This document shows, piece after piece, positions 1 through 39,312 of a stretch of DNA of 64,000 nucleotides; the first letter of the stretch is position 1, and each line of letters opens with the position of its first letter. The stretch is from Prochilodus magdalenae (taxonomy: Eukaryota > Chordata > Actinopteri > Characiformes > Prochilodontidae), in the NCBI GenBank assembly GCA_024036415.1, contig JAMWET010005038.1, positions 124,001 to 188,000 of the forward strand. The letters run 5' to 3'. The position numbers were made by a program, and so were the translations under genes. The notes beneath the pieces are model-generated. The model saw only the letters and a list, made by a program, of their open reading frames with translations. It ran no database searches and had not been told where the DNA came from.

Positions 1-195
1 TGCAGATTCAGCTACTCCACACTATGGTCTTTGGCCACGCCCACACGCAGTCCCTCCTTTTAGCCAGTCATTAACATCTGCTCTGGAGCCGTTTTCCACA
101 CATGGAAACGAGACATTCCTTGCACTGTAGTACCTCTTCCCAATCAATGGATCCCGTCACTCACACCTATGTACAGCTATTTGTAGCCCCATCAT
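1..195 (-). mobile_element. Degenerate Tc1-like element fragment
   Basis: Nearly collinear with 35147-35330 (shared words such as ctttggccacgcccaca and cccgtcactcacacc). At the second site the - strand encodes HSVKEVAESAGVWKRTVIRV, a helix-turn-helix of transposase type. Here it sits in the stab1 intron at the left window edge and is cut by it. Confidence 0.55.
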
Positions 196-391
196 CCCTG
201 TGCAGCGCCATCTGCAGGAGCCTGAAGTTACTACCACCTTAATCACACAAGGGGACTCATTTTTTTGTCCGGGAAGCTTCTATTTTTATGAAAGGCCTTT
301 AATGTTGGTTAATTTATCAGGATTTATACGCTACTGCTGTTTAAGCATAGCAGCAGTTGGTACCTCCTTCCTATCTGTCTGATGTTCACAG

Positions 392-27525
<27,134 letters not shown>

Positions 27526-27782
27526 CATCTAAACGAAGCACACAGGGCCATACTCATACAGATCGCCAAACTCTTCGTATCAGCATGTTTTCTACATGGG
27601 GTATTTCCTCTAATCTTCTCTTCGCGGTCAGCATTGTTTTCCAATTAAAAGCAACTCCAGCAAGACAGGGTGTTTTTATATCTCCCATCACATTCCTAGA
27701 CATGCAAATGGTTTCGATCATGCTGTCTGTGACGCATCTACTTCTGGACCTCAGCTCTAAGTGTTGAGCTGTTGTCAATGGG

Positions 27783-27788
27783 AATAAA
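27783..27788 (+). promoter_or_regulatory. Poly(A) signal of stab1 (AATAAA)
   Basis: AATAAA lies 258 bases after the proposed stab1 stop and is followed by T/G-richer sequence. It would give a short 3' UTR of about 280 bases. AATAAA is common by chance in AT-rich DNA, so position is the main support. Confidence 0.55.
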
Positions 27789-27799
27789 ATGGAGAACTG

Positions 27800-30635
27800 A
27801 TTTCATACCTTCCTGTCAGTTGGCTTTCTCAGCTGCCCGTTCTGTTATGTTGACCTACAGATGATGTGTTGATGCCATCCTACCCACTCGGAGACAGTAA
27901 GGACAAATGTGCTGTGAAGGTAGAGTAGCCAGATGTCCCCCATTTTCCGGGGACAGTCCTCTTTGTTGGTGTTTTGTCCCTGGCTGGAGCTGTCCCCGGA
28001 AATGTCAGACCAGCAGATGTCTCGGATTGTTCTTCGGCATGGGATGTTCCCGCTTCCGACTAATCTGCTGACCTAGCCTTGGAGAATACAGCTGTGTAAA
28101 TCAAGTGTCCACATCATTTTTAAAAATACAAGGTAACCCAGGGATTAAAATATGAGGGGGGCTTAAGAGGCTTCGAATCGAACCAGCCATCTATATATGA
28201 TACATGGCATGTCTTCAGAACTGGAGCTACTCCAGGGGTGTGTTTAGAATCTGGCTATTGGGCTGAGGCCACTGGTCTTCTTTCTGGAACCTAGGGTCTC
28301 TACTTACTGCCAAAATGAATAATATACAAATTAGTTACGGGCTGATTCTTTAGGGGTGAGCATATCCCTGCCAGACTTGAGGTTTATTTTTACCTATGAT
28401 GTTACATCAACTTGCATTATGAAACAAAACGTTTTCCCCTAAAGGTTTTGACTCAATTAAAACGTGGGGCGTTGTAACACATGCCATTGGGGCCAAGAGG
28501 TGAGAAAATAAAATTCAGTCCAGGTGATCCGGCCATTTCTGCCCTGGATAGACACTCTTACCGAGCAAGCAGCAGAAAATGGCACACCCAGTAGAGCTCG
28601 AAAATACAGTCCAGATATCAGGTCACCCAAAGCTCTAATGCACTTTCGCCTCACTGTGGTCACTTTAACCCGCTCAATCAAACCCATAGAAAAACAGGTG
28701 GAGGGTGCACCTCCCGTAACCCTCCCTGCCACTGGCGGAACATGACTCCATAAAATGTCTCAGTAGAGCTCGGTACAGAAAATCAGAGCGACAAAAAACA
28801 CCTAGGACAAAATGTTAGAAGAGAGCTACAAGAGGAGGATGTTTCAGATGAAGAGCCGTACTGATTACTGAAGTAACCAATGATGGAACAAGTACCGAGT
28901 GGGGGAGATGAGGAGCGTGAGCCCAATCACTGGAGCAGGAATCATCAGAACCATCAGCACGGAGAGCAGGACTGAGACCGAGGGAGTAAGAATTTCCATG
29001 CAGCACATTTGGCTCTCGGAGCAGAGAGATAAGATAACTGCGTGCTTGAGGACGGCCCTGCACTGTTTAAACGAAGGGCTCAGAAGAGACCAGCTGCTGC
29101 CGGCTGAGCCTGACTGCCCGTCACAGAACATGGTGTTGGCAAATAACGCTCTCACTGCGCCATTTAGCTGAAGATAATGGGTGGCCACTGCCAGGTCTAC
29201 CTGTTAGCTAGAGCTCTTTCTCCTGCAAGCTGGGAGGGTGAAGAGGGCACATGCATCCTCTGGGACACATAAAGGTATATACATAATGTCAATATGATGC
29301 TAATTCAACTTTACTGTTCGTCTCAACACGCTTGGAGGAGAACACTCAGTGCTAATGTTAGTACATCACAGTGAGTGATGGTGTAGGGACTACCTGCAGC
29401 TTTGGATTTATCACCATGCATAACTCCGGCATCACTAGAGATTGAGCTAATGATCTGACAGTAGAGCCAACCCCAAGATGTCTGCTTCACTCAGGAGACC
29501 CGGAATGTTTTTCCCACCATGCCTGAACAGTAAGAGTGCTGTACTCAAACTACAGCCAGTCGCTACTTTATTAAACTGAAATAAAGCCATATACCAGTTT
29601 TTGGGTGCCCGGTCAAGTTTCATTGGTTGATTTTCAAAAAACAAGCAAGTTAAAGCTGCCTGATCGCAAGAGGACAGCGGACCACTCTTGGCCTGCTGAC
29701 GTCTAAGCTGGTGGTCCACTGCCATTGAGCTCAGTGTATCTGGGTAGCCCACCGGTATTATGCAAAATGTCACTTTAACACTCATGTGCATTTAAAAACG
29801 GTATGGAAGGCGGTAATCTGCATGGTCCTGGGATGGCAAACAGTCAGAGGGGTACCAGCCTCATCAAGCCAGCAGACCGCTACATGCTAGCTAGAGAAAC
29901 CACACACATGCCTTCTTTTCAGCTCACCTTCCAAAGCCCCTCCCCTAAAAACATGTACGCACACAGCCTGAACACTCATGATGGAGAGCGTTGGAGAGTT
30001 GAGGAACTTCCCATAGCTGAAAATAAACACAAACATGCTAGCTAGCTAGCTACATCAGCTTATTCGTAAAATGTCCTGATCAAATCTGAGATATCCATGT
30101 CTCGGTTTGGGATATACGTGCCCACGAACATGCCTGGGTTTGGGATGTCCATGCCTTGTTCTGTTCCCATAACAGTGCATGCACTGAGGGGGAACGTGAG
30201 GGGTGTGAGATAACTTGGGAGGGGTGAGGTGAGATCAGCTGATGACCCTTGCCATCTGGGTTATCTATTGATACAATAGGCCCTGATGATTTATCACTCA
30301 TAAATGCCAGTCAGCCTCCAGTTCAGAACATCTTACAACAATCCTAAAATAAGAATTAAGATACATCAACTAGAGAACAAGATCATCGTATTTGCCAAAA
30401 TATCATTTATGCAGTGCGTCCTTTCTCAATAGAAAATGTCTGTTTGAAAATGATATTACATAAACCTATATATAGTTGGGGTTCGGGCATGTACAGCATC
30501 TTACAACACTAAAATAAAATGTAAGTTACAATGAAACAAATGAGCAGACTTGGATGAAGCACACAACCCTTATAGCTGAGTTACTGGTAAACTCCTCCTC
30601 CAGTTTTAGTAGAAGTTCCTCCCTTTAGACCTCCA
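27800..30635. other. Intergenic DNA downstream of stab1
   Basis: No gene recognised. Open frames exist on the - strand (28457-28732, one with a GTAAGA donor-like site after its middle; 28865-29188 with a hydrophobic stretch; 29447-29791), but none has a motif I know. A gctagctagctagct palindrome lies near 30037. Confidence 0.4.
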
Positions 30636-30639
30636 CTGG

Positions 30640-31165
30640 AGTAACAGTACTAAAGTATGTACCTTCAGATGTACTGAAGTATGGAGAGTAACAGTACTAA
30701 AGTATGCACCTTCAGATGTACTGAAGTATGGAGAGTAAGAGTACTAAAGTATGCACCTTCAGATGTACTGAAGTATGGAGAGTAACAGTACTAAAGTATG
30801 CACCTTCAGATGTGCTGAAGTATGGAGTGGAACAGTACTAAAGTATGTACCTTCAGATGTACTGAAGTATGGAGAGTAAGAGTACTAAAGTATGTACCTT
30901 CAGATGTACTTAAGTATGGAGAGTACCAGTACTAAAGTATGTACCTTCAGATGTACTGAAGTATGGAGAGTAACAGTACTAAAGTATGCACCTTCAGATG
31001 TGCTGAAGTATGGAGTGGAACAGTACTAAAGTATGTACCTTCAGATGTACTGAAGTATGGAGAGTAAGAGTACTAAAGTATGTACCTTCAGATGTACTTA
31101 AGTATGGAGAGTAACAGTACTAAAGTATGTACCTTCAGATGTACTTAAGTATGGAGAGTAACAGG
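30640..31165 (+). repeat. 47-bp minisatellite (about 11 units)
   Basis: Units read acagtactaaagtatgcacc then ttcagatgtactgaagtatggagagta, period 47. Intergenic. Neighbouring units differ by one to three bases. Confidence 0.97.
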
Positions 31166-31970
31166 AGCATGATTATTACGGCTCTAATGTCCTATTATCA
31201 TTTCTGGAACAGGACTCTTCATCAGCTCAGTGTAGGTGAAGAGACTCTAGTGTCTCTCAGTCCACCAGTCTTTAATAGAAGCTCATTCATTTGTCTGACA
31301 CTGACGTCTATTCACATCATCATCAGCACAGAACACTGAAGGAGAACAGGTTCCATTAGCTAGAACCAAGCTCTGTCCAACAGATCAAAAATGAAATGAT
31401 CTTTAAATGTAGAGGAGTTAAAGGAAAAAGCTAATGACGCCAACACTGCAAGTCAGTAGTAACCCAAATCATCCCCGAAACGTCCATCAGCTCACTCCAC
31501 CTGCATCCAGCTCTTCATTACTGCTGTGCAGACTCGGCTGTGTGGTTCAGGATACAGTATGACTCACCGTGAGCTAGAACACTGAACCAAACTCCACCAT
31601 GTAGATGAACACAGCAGGCAGCCACTTTAGACGACAGCTGCTGTGCCAAATTCTGACTCCTCTTCACATGCACTCCTCTCACGCAGGCATATGGACACAA
31701 TTCCCGTTGTATCTTTTTTTATAAATCTGTTAATTTCTTTTTGTTTCTTCTATTTTTTCACTGAAAATCTATATTTATAAAAAAGAAACGAGAGAAATCG
31801 CAAATGTAATCCATCGCCTGTACGCCTGCACGAGATGCGCGCTCGAGACGGAGAGTTTGATTGTGCGGCGGATTCAGAATTTGGCACGGCGGGTGGCTGG
31901 AACAGCGGCCATTTGGACACTTCACGGCTCCTTGTCTGGAGCAAATCAACATCACTCAAATCACCTTGAC
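31166..31970. other. Intergenic DNA, nothing recognised
   Basis: Unique-looking sequence. 31800-31930 is locally CpG-rich (gatgcgcgctcgagacggag), unlike its surroundings, but no gene start is evident. Confidence 0.4.
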
Positions 31971-31974
31971 CATT

Positions 31975-32562
31975 CAGGGCCTGATTTCACACCTAACCAT
32001 AAAGCCTTTGATTAGACCTGTATAAAGACCAGTCACAGACCCCAGAGGACAGTCCTGCACGGTGGGCCTGGCATGCAGCAGCTGCTCTTTCCATTGTTCC
32101 ATCACAGCTGCACCAATTAACCGACCAGTCGTAGTGGTGGGTGGGTTTGACGTTGTGAGACATGCCAATGATTCCAGTTTCATACTCGGCCGCACATGCG
32201 ATGGACAGGCCTCATCACGGCACCTGACTGACCCAACAGCCACCATGCAGACATCCAGCGAGCAGTGGTGTCCTCCATGAGTCGTCCTGTTAGTGCAGCA
32301 CCATTGGCAGACGGCTGCACCACGCAGGACTACATGCACACAGACCGTTACCACGACTACCCTTAACACCACGTCACCGTCACCAAAGACTGCAGTGGTG
32401 TCGTACCAGACTGTCATGGAGTGACTCAGAATGGCAGCGGGTCATCTTCAGTGACGAGTCCCGCTTTAGTCTTGGTGGAGACGCCCAACGAGTCCGTGTG
32501 TGGAGGCACCGTGGTCAGCACCAAGATGACCGGTTTGTTGACAGGCATGTACTGGACATCAG
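31975..32562 (+). mobile_element. Short Tc1-like element (copy 2)
   Basis: Same family as 3652-4439, opposite orientation. The + strand encodes SDSEWQ-type sequence with RVIFSDESRFSLGGDAQRVR and then VWRHRGQHQDDRF. It breaks off at about 32560, where a second transposon fragment begins. Confidence 0.78.
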
Positions 32563-32890
32563 TATTCATACATCACCGAATTGGTCAGTTGGTCCAGATT
32601 TGGTGGATGCCTTCCCTGGAGTTTACTGGTTGTTCCAGGTTGTCCCACGGATCTTCAAGAAGAGGCCAGTCCAGATGTGTGAAAGCTCCAGAACACTCAT
32701 CATGCCAACCCTTCACATTTGCAGTGAGAGCTGTGATCTTGGAATACCGGGGTAGGAATATTCTGTTCCACAGTAAGAGGAAAAGGTAAAACCCGGTTGT
32801 CCAGCAGCTCAGTGAACACACTGTGGTTCGGATTTACCATCACCTCAACCAAAAGAACCCAATCCCACCTAATTAAAACACCCCCGGAAC
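32545..32890 (-). mobile_element. Tc1-like fragment, second family (copy)
   Basis: Related to 26280-26665 and to 34935-35100. It abuts copy 2 of the first family, giving a chimeric junction inside what was a transposase coding region. Confidence 0.6.
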
Positions 32891-33499
32891 ATCACAGAGG
32901 GGGCTAAGGTTTTGTCAGGGGAGCTTATGGGTCTGGGGCTACTCCGTCTGATCACTTGTCCGTCCAGGCCTACCTACGGCCACTGGTGAATGAGGTCTGA
33001 TGCATGCATGTATGATTCCGTCTACTACCTTCACCATGCTGTCGTCTCCGGCTTATATTCCTACTTGTGGTTTGCTGTGTGCTGAAGTGACAGGAATTCT
33101 GAAGGAAATCCAGGAACACTGGGAGACTCGTCGCTCTTTGGAAATGAAGTCATATGTAAATAGGGTCTCTAAAGCCACTAATCACAGAGCTTAGGCAGAG
33201 ACCAGGCAGAGATACATGCACTATAAACAATCCAGAGCCCATAATTTATATTCTTATTATATAGTAGTGAAGGAGACCAGTGGCTAAAGATAGTCTTCTA
33301 TGTGACTATAGCTCAATAGCCAGACCCTAAAAACACACCCCTGGGCACAGGAGCTACATTCACCCAGACTGTACATCTACACCAATCAGGTACCTACCAC
33401 CACCTGGTATCGCAATTCAAGTCCTGTAACCCACCCCTGCTTTAACCCCTGGCCACAGTAGCTACATCTACACCATTACACCACAGTACCTACCACCAT

Positions 33500-33705
33500 T
33501 TACATTTACGGCATTTAGCTGACGCTCTTATCCAGAGCGACTTACAAGGGTAATCACATCACCGGTAGGCACAGGTAGTGTTAGGAGTCTTGCCCAAGGA
33601 CTCTCATTGGTGTAGCATAGCATAGTCACCCAGACCGGGACTCGAACCCCAGTCTCCCACATGTGGTGGAGGCTCAGTGGTGTTGTCCGCTGAGCTACTC
33701 CAACC
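33500..33705 (-). mobile_element. tRNA-derived SINE, - copy
   Basis: Reverse complement of the 5733-5944 SINE: gctcttatccagagcgactt at its left, then gggactcgaaccccagtctc (B box inverted) and gctgagctactccaacc (A box inverted). Confidence 0.87.
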
Positions 33706-33719
33706 ACCACCACCTGGTA

Positions 33720-34250
33720 AGTGTGTCCTGCTGTGTCCTGTAACCCCTGCTGCTTTAACCCCTGGGCACAGTAGCTACATCCACACCTATCAGGTACCTA
33801 CCACCACCACGTGACGTGGACCCACTTGACACTCGCCAGCTTCTGATGGAGTCTTGCCCGGCTCAGGGACGACTGGTCACCTCCATACAAGTCTGAGTGC
33901 TGCATATCAATACACTGCACATAACTGACCAAAATGACGTGCTGCACTGTCGAAGCAAACTTCTATAATGAACTGAGTTTGACCAGTACAGTACAGTTAC
34001 ATCGTACCCACTTAAAAGCCCACTTAAAAGCCCACTTAAAAGCCCACTTAAATCTCCACAAACATACTCGTTAATTCAGCTGTGGATCATAAAATTCAGT
34101 CCTGAAATAACAGATATTCTGGGTAGTCTGTACTCAGACTAGGAGACAGAAGAGGAAGCCAAAGAGTGTTCATACATAGCTACCACACCTTTCTACCCCA
34201 CCTTTACAGGGTTAACATTTCAGTGGTCATTTTACCACAACTAGAGAGGA
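33720..34250. other. Intergenic DNA with a short 13-bp tandem
   Basis: Mostly unique-looking; 34008-34050 repeats cacttaaaagccc about four times. No gene seen. Confidence 0.5.
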
Positions 34251-34254
34251 GATT

Positions 34255-34410
34255 GGTTTAAAGTAGCCCTGGCAGGCCCACACAAAGCCCCGGCAGGACC
34301 TTTCAAAGCCCCCGCAGGACCTCGCAGAGCCCTGGCAGGCCCAGGCAGAGCCCCCGCAGGACCACGCAGAGGCCCGGCAGGCCCGCACAAAGCCCCCGCA
34401 GGGCTTCATT
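34255..34410 (+). repeat. Short G/C-rich tandem repeat
   Basis: About six imperfect 24-bp units of cccggcaggcccacacaaag type. Open frames across it are repeat artefacts. Confidence 0.85.
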
Positions 34411-34507
34411 TGCAGGGGTTTTGTTTAGACAGCTCAGTCGTGCCATTCACCATCTGTTAACAGCAGCTACTATAGCAAAACCGCCCCCCTTGACATCCCG
34501 TCCCTAC

Positions 34508-34743
34508 CTCCGAAAAGCTGGGTGACGTACTGCGCCCCGTTCCTGCTGCTCCTATACCTTTTCCATTTGTCCTGGCATTTTTTGAAAGCCTGATTTATAT
34601 TTTTGGCGGCCTCTCTGTTTGAATTCAAAGCTGAAGTCTCGTTCCTCATACAGACCATGGCCTGCCCAAACCACTGAGCGTTTACACAGAGGGGCCACCG
34701 GAGGGGAGACAGGATGCGAGACACATTGATGTTGGCACTGTAT
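34508..34743 (-). other. Candidate exon of unknown gene
   Basis: On the - strand an acceptor (gacgagtttcag) is followed by 236 open bases and a GTAGGG donor. The frame includes RILSPLRWPLCVNAQWFGQA, CMRNETSALNSNREAAKNIN and FKKCQDKWKRYRSSRNG. Balanced composition and the lack of repeat similarity are the only support. I do not recognise the protein and it may be chance. Confidence 0.25.
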
Positions 34744-34934
34744 CTGAAACTCGTCCTTAATTATTATTACATGAATAAAGCTTCGGAGTGAGGAACCTCT
34801 CAGTAAGCCGAGAAATAACACACGCACACAAACGATATGATCTTTCTGGACCCTCGACTCTTTGCAGCCTTCGGAATGATCCCCACTCCCTCTCCCTTCC
34901 TCGAATATTTAGCCGGCATTGAATGTAGCAAGTG

Positions 34935-35340
34935 ATTTGTAGAAGCAATGGATTGGATCGGGCATGGACTGGACACGTTTCGGGATGTAGCCACATCAGT
35001 GTTCAGACACTCTTCCATCCAAGACTTGCTCAGTTGGTGCCAGATTTGGTGGATGCCATCCCTGGCACAATTCCGAGGAGAATTCCCTGTAGACTGGGAT
35101 TGTATCCACTGCTGGTAGACCCGTATGACCGTACGCTTCCATACACCTGCAGATTCAGCTACTTCCTTCACACTATGGTCTTTGGCCACGCCCACATGCA
35201 GTCCCTCCTTTTAGCCAATCATTAACATCTGCTCTGAAGCCATTTTCCACACATGGAACGAGACATTCCCTGCACTGTAGCACCTCCTCCCAATCTATGG
35301 ATCCCGTCACTCACACCCCGCAGGCATTTAATGCCCCATC
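34935..35340 (-). mobile_element. Tc1-like fragment with helix-turn-helix
   Basis: The - strand encodes HSVKEVAESAGVWKRTVIRV, then YQQW, a transposase DNA-binding helix-turn-helix. The right half matches window positions 1-195. No catalytic domain of the same family follows. Confidence 0.65.
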
Positions 35341-35850
35341 AGTAATGCAGCTTGAACATCCTCACACAGTTCCTGCAGATGGTGCGGTAGGGGTGGAGGT
35401 GGAGGGACACTAGGCCTTCTGGATGTGTGACGACAAACCGTTCATCTTGGTGCTGACCACGGTGCCTCCACACACGGGTTCGTTGGGCGTCTCCACCAAG
35501 ACTAAAGCGGGACTCGTCACTGAAGATGACCCGCTGCCATTCTGAGTCACTCCATGACAGTCTGGTACGACACCACTGCAGTCTTTGGTGACGTGGTGTT
35601 AGGGACAGGCGTGGTAATGGTCTGTGTGCATGTAGTCCTGTGTGGTGCAGCCGTCTGCCAACCAATGGTGCTGGCACTAACAGGATGACATCACTCCTCG
35701 CTATATGTCCGCAATCGTGGCTGTTGGGTCAGTCAGGTACAGCGATAAGGCCCATCCGTGATTATGTCACATGCACTTGGATCATTTACATCTTACAACA
35801 TCAAACACCAAGTTTCAGCCAGCTATCTGTGCAACTATTCTTTTGATGAT
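35340..35850 (-). mobile_element. Short Tc1-like element (copy 3)
   Basis: The - strand frame at 35339-35677 contains LSWSDSEWQRVIFSDESRFS and VWRHRGQHQDERFVV, the first catalytic Asp region of a Tc1 transposase, in one of the best-preserved copies. The second Asp and the Glu regions are absent. A (GATA)n run follows at 35862-35890. Confidence 0.82.
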
Positions 35851-35890
35851 GTGTGTGCACATAGATAGATAGATAGATAGATAGATAGAG

Positions 35891-36260
35891 ACACTGTTCA
35901 CTCGAAACAAGTCTTTGCCAGTCAAACCAGCTCCCACCGTGCAGATGGGTTTGTCTCTCTCCTCACGCTGTAGTTAATTCCCTTTAAGAAGTGGATCCAG
36001 CCAGATTAAGCCAAACGGCCAGCTGTATTGATGATTACAGAGGAATTATGGGGGATGAAGTCTTTCTTCGGCCGTCATTTTGAGTACATGCTGTCTGCCT
36101 ATGTACCAGGAAATGCCTAAAGGTGGTTTAATAGACATTAATTTAATTCTGTATTTATACAATTGAAATCTTAATGATTATAAACTAGAGATCTGAGAGC
36201 TAATTAGCACAGCCACGTTCAAAGTAATTGCCAAATAATTAAAATACAGCACACACTAAT
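35891..36260. other. Unique-looking noncoding DNA
   Basis: No repeat family seen. AT-rich with several TAAT-type sites (caaataattaaaa). Possibly conserved noncoding sequence, but this cannot be judged without alignment. Confidence 0.35.
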
Positions 36261-36264
36261 AAAA

Positions 36265-36915
36265 CCTTATCGCTGTACCTGACCGACCCAACAACCATGA
36301 CTGCAGACATTCAGCAAGCAGTTAGTGCAGCACCATCGGCAGACGGCTGCACCACGCAGGACTACATGCACACAGACCGTTACCACGACTGTCCTTAACA
36401 CCACGTCACCGTCACCAAAGACTGCAGTGGTGTCGTACCAGACTGTCATGGAGTGACTCAGAATGGCAGCGGATCATCTTCAGTGACGAGTCCCGCTTTA
36501 GTCTTGGTGGAGACGCCCAACGAGTCCGTGTGTGGAGGCACCGTGGTCAGCACCAAGATGAACGGTTTGTCATCACACATCCAGAAGGCCTGGTGTCCCT
36601 CCACCTCCACCCTACCGCACCATCTGCAGGAACTGTGTGAGGATGTTCAAGCTGCATGGGATGGATTATCACAGGACACCATCAGGAACCTCTACAGCTC
36701 CATACCGAGACGTCTGGCGTGTTGGGTTAGCAAACATGGCGGCCCGACGCCATACTGAGAGACAGACTTCTGTATGTGTAGCTCAATAAATATTGATCAT
36801 ATCAGTCTAAATGTATCATCAGTTATTGATCCTGGTCACCTTTATCTTCCTTCCCAACAGCACCGCACTCCCACACCTCCTTCTGGGCGGAGCCATTACT
36901 TTAATGATGAGGGTA
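36265..36915 (+). mobile_element. Short Tc1-like element (copy 4)
   Basis: Same family as 3652-4439, + orientation. It contains the SDESRFSLGGDAQRVRVWRH region and the 3' part reading SIPRRLACWVSKHGGPTPY in another frame. Confidence 0.8.
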
Positions 36916-37440
36916 TACATGTCCATATGCGACGCTAAACAGATTTCTGTTTGGGAATTCTGAACGAACGCTGGAAGTAATTAAAAACCGCTGCGCTCTT
37001 CATTAGGTACTCTTTGACTGCTCAGCTGCTTGACAACCTCATCCTATGGTTACGATGCCTTGGGGGTTGAACTGTTTACTGCCGTTATAATTAATAATGG
37101 GCTGAATTATTTATTAACACGGTGTATCTCATCTTGGCTTATTGCTTTATCTTCAGTGCTGAAATGAGCTTCTCTGAGAGAACCGTCATTAGGCAGGTCT
37201 GTTCTACGCGACTAGGTCACGCTGTACATTTGAGAGCGAGCTGGAAATCAATCGTGCAGGCAGTCGCTGTGTTTCCACTGAACGGTTGTGTCTAGCAGAG
37301 GACGGACGGTGGTAGATTGTCCATCCTGCAGATTCAGCTTGGGCTTTATTATGTAGGTGTGGTCTGTAGAAATGAGGTTCACTCATTCATTTAAACAGGC
37401 TTGCATTAGTGATTGATTTGGCACCAGCCTCGCAATGTGA
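36916..37440. other. Unique-looking noncoding DNA
   Basis: Contains tgccgttataattaataatg-type AT-rich homeodomain-like sites. Nothing recognised. Confidence 0.35.
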
Positions 37441-37469
37441 CCGATTAAGAGGGATGCGGGCCAATCTGT

Positions 37470-38365
37470 CTCAACACCCTCGTAACTACCAGAGATACCA
37501 TAGAAACCATCTAAAAACACCCTAGCCGCATCCTCTATAACAACCACATAGCAACACCCTAGCAACTACCAGACATGCCATAGCAACCCACATTAAAACA
37601 CCCTAGGAACCACTTCCATATCAACCACAATGCAACATCCTCAAAACTACCAGAGATGCCACTGAAACCAGCTAAAAACACCCTAGCAACCTTTTGAAAC
37701 ACCTTAAAAACACCCTAGCAACTTCCTCTATAACAACAACATATCAAAACCCTAGCAACTACCAGAGATTCCATAGCAACCACCTAAAAATACCCTATGA
37801 GCTTCTACCACCATAACAATCACACTGGAACACCCTCACAACTACCAGACATCCCATAGCAACCCACATTAAAACACCCTAGGAACCACCTCCATATCAA
37901 CCACAATGCAACATCTTCACAACTACCAAAGATGCCATTGAAACCAGCTAAAAACACCCTAGCAACTACTGGAGATTCCATAGCAACCACCTAAAAATAC
38001 CCTAGTAGCCTCCACCACCATAACAGTAGAGCATCACCCTAGCAACTACCAGAGATTCCACAGCAGCCACCTAAAGACACCCCACTAGCCGTCCCCACCA
38101 TAATCGAATAGCAACACTCTCACAACAACCACATAGCAACATCCTATCAACTACCAGCTATACCGTGGCTGTTACCTAGAAACACCCTGTTATCATAGAT
38201 ACCATGGTAACCACCTACGAACACCCTAACAACCATGCAAGACACCACAGCAACCACCTTAAACACTATGGCAACCACTTTGGATTCCTTATCAACTGCA
38301 TAGCAACATCCTAGCAACCACCTAAAAATGACAGCAATCACTTAACACCATAGCAACCGAAAAAC
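37470..38365 (+). repeat. Irregular minisatellite with ccatagcaacca words
   Basis: About 0.9 kb of variable units built from acaccctagcaactaccaga and gatgccatagcaaccaccta. The recurrent ccatagcaacc is the complement of GGTTGCTATGG, an X-box-like half site for RFX factors. Confidence 0.9.
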
Positions 38366-38424
38366 GCACAACAGCAGCCACATGATCTTAGCAATGACAT
38401 AGTAACCATACAGAATAACACAGG

Positions 38425-38545
38425 AACCGGGGACACCAGCTGCGGGGAGACCAGCTGCGGGGAGACCAGCTGCGGGGAGACCAGCTGCGGGGACACCACG
38501 CGGGGACACCACGCGGGGACACCACGCGGGGACACCAACTGCGTC
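38425..38545 (+). repeat. Short 16-bp/13-bp tandem repeat
   Basis: Four units of gaccagctgcggggag followed by three of acaccacgcgggg. Open frames on both strands are artefacts. Confidence 0.9.
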
Positions 38546-38559
38546 AACCAGCTTTACAC

Positions 38560-39310
38560 TATAATCAATAGAGCAAAACCGCACCGAACAAGCCCACCAT
38601 TAAACACCAACAGATCACTCACTAACGATAATCCTAATTAACACTTCCACACCAGGGTGCGGTGTCCAAACACCAGAACACCCAGACATTCAGATTCAGA
38701 CCCATCCATCTTCAGACCTGCTTTCTAGTGCCCAAAGCTTTATGGGACAAAGCTTCGGAAGGAACTCCTCAGGCTCTAGGACCCAGAGGCACTCTAGAAG
38801 CCAATAAATTCTGTTTGGCTTTCCTCTTCGGTTCTCACCCGCATCTCCCATCCCCCCCCCCCAATCCCTTCTTCCACAAAGCACTGGAACGGCGGCTCAA
38901 TGAATATCGCTGAGCTAAATGTCTGAGCAGCAGTACAAAGAGCTTATGGTTCACACAAGCGTGATAATCACACCCCGTATGCTCCAGTAACGTCCTGGTG
39001 TGTGATGAAAGGGCCGACGCGCACATGCTGCACCAGCTCCAGCTCCTTAAGCATGTTAGACGGCGAACAAAGCACTAATCTGGAGGTCTACATGCAGCCT
39101 GGACTCTTCAAGGAGACAGCCTCATTACGAATGCTTGGGTAGGCCGCTCACAGCGAAAGGGCAACATCAGCACTGCCACATGTCACGGAGCGCAGCGATG
39201 TAGGGGTCCAAGCATTCCAGGAACAAAGGAAAACTGTTTACATGGTACCTCTCGCCGTGGCAACAACACTCTGTAATTAGCATTGATTATTTAATAGCTG
39301 GCACTAGATT
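38560..39310. other. Unique-looking noncoding DNA
   Basis: No repeat family or gene recognised. Ends with aattagcattgattatttaa, an AT-rich block just before a transposon. Confidence 0.35.
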
Positions 39311-39312
39311 TA

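Noticed and set aside
28457..29188. Minus-strand frames with a GTAAGA donor-like site and a hydrophobic stretch
   Set aside because: No acceptor of good quality upstream, no known motif and no partner exon; not enough for a gene call.
34508..34743. Wnt-like ligand exon (because of the CQDKW...R pattern)
   Set aside because: The RWNC core and the Wnt cysteine spacing are missing, so I left the candidate unnamed.
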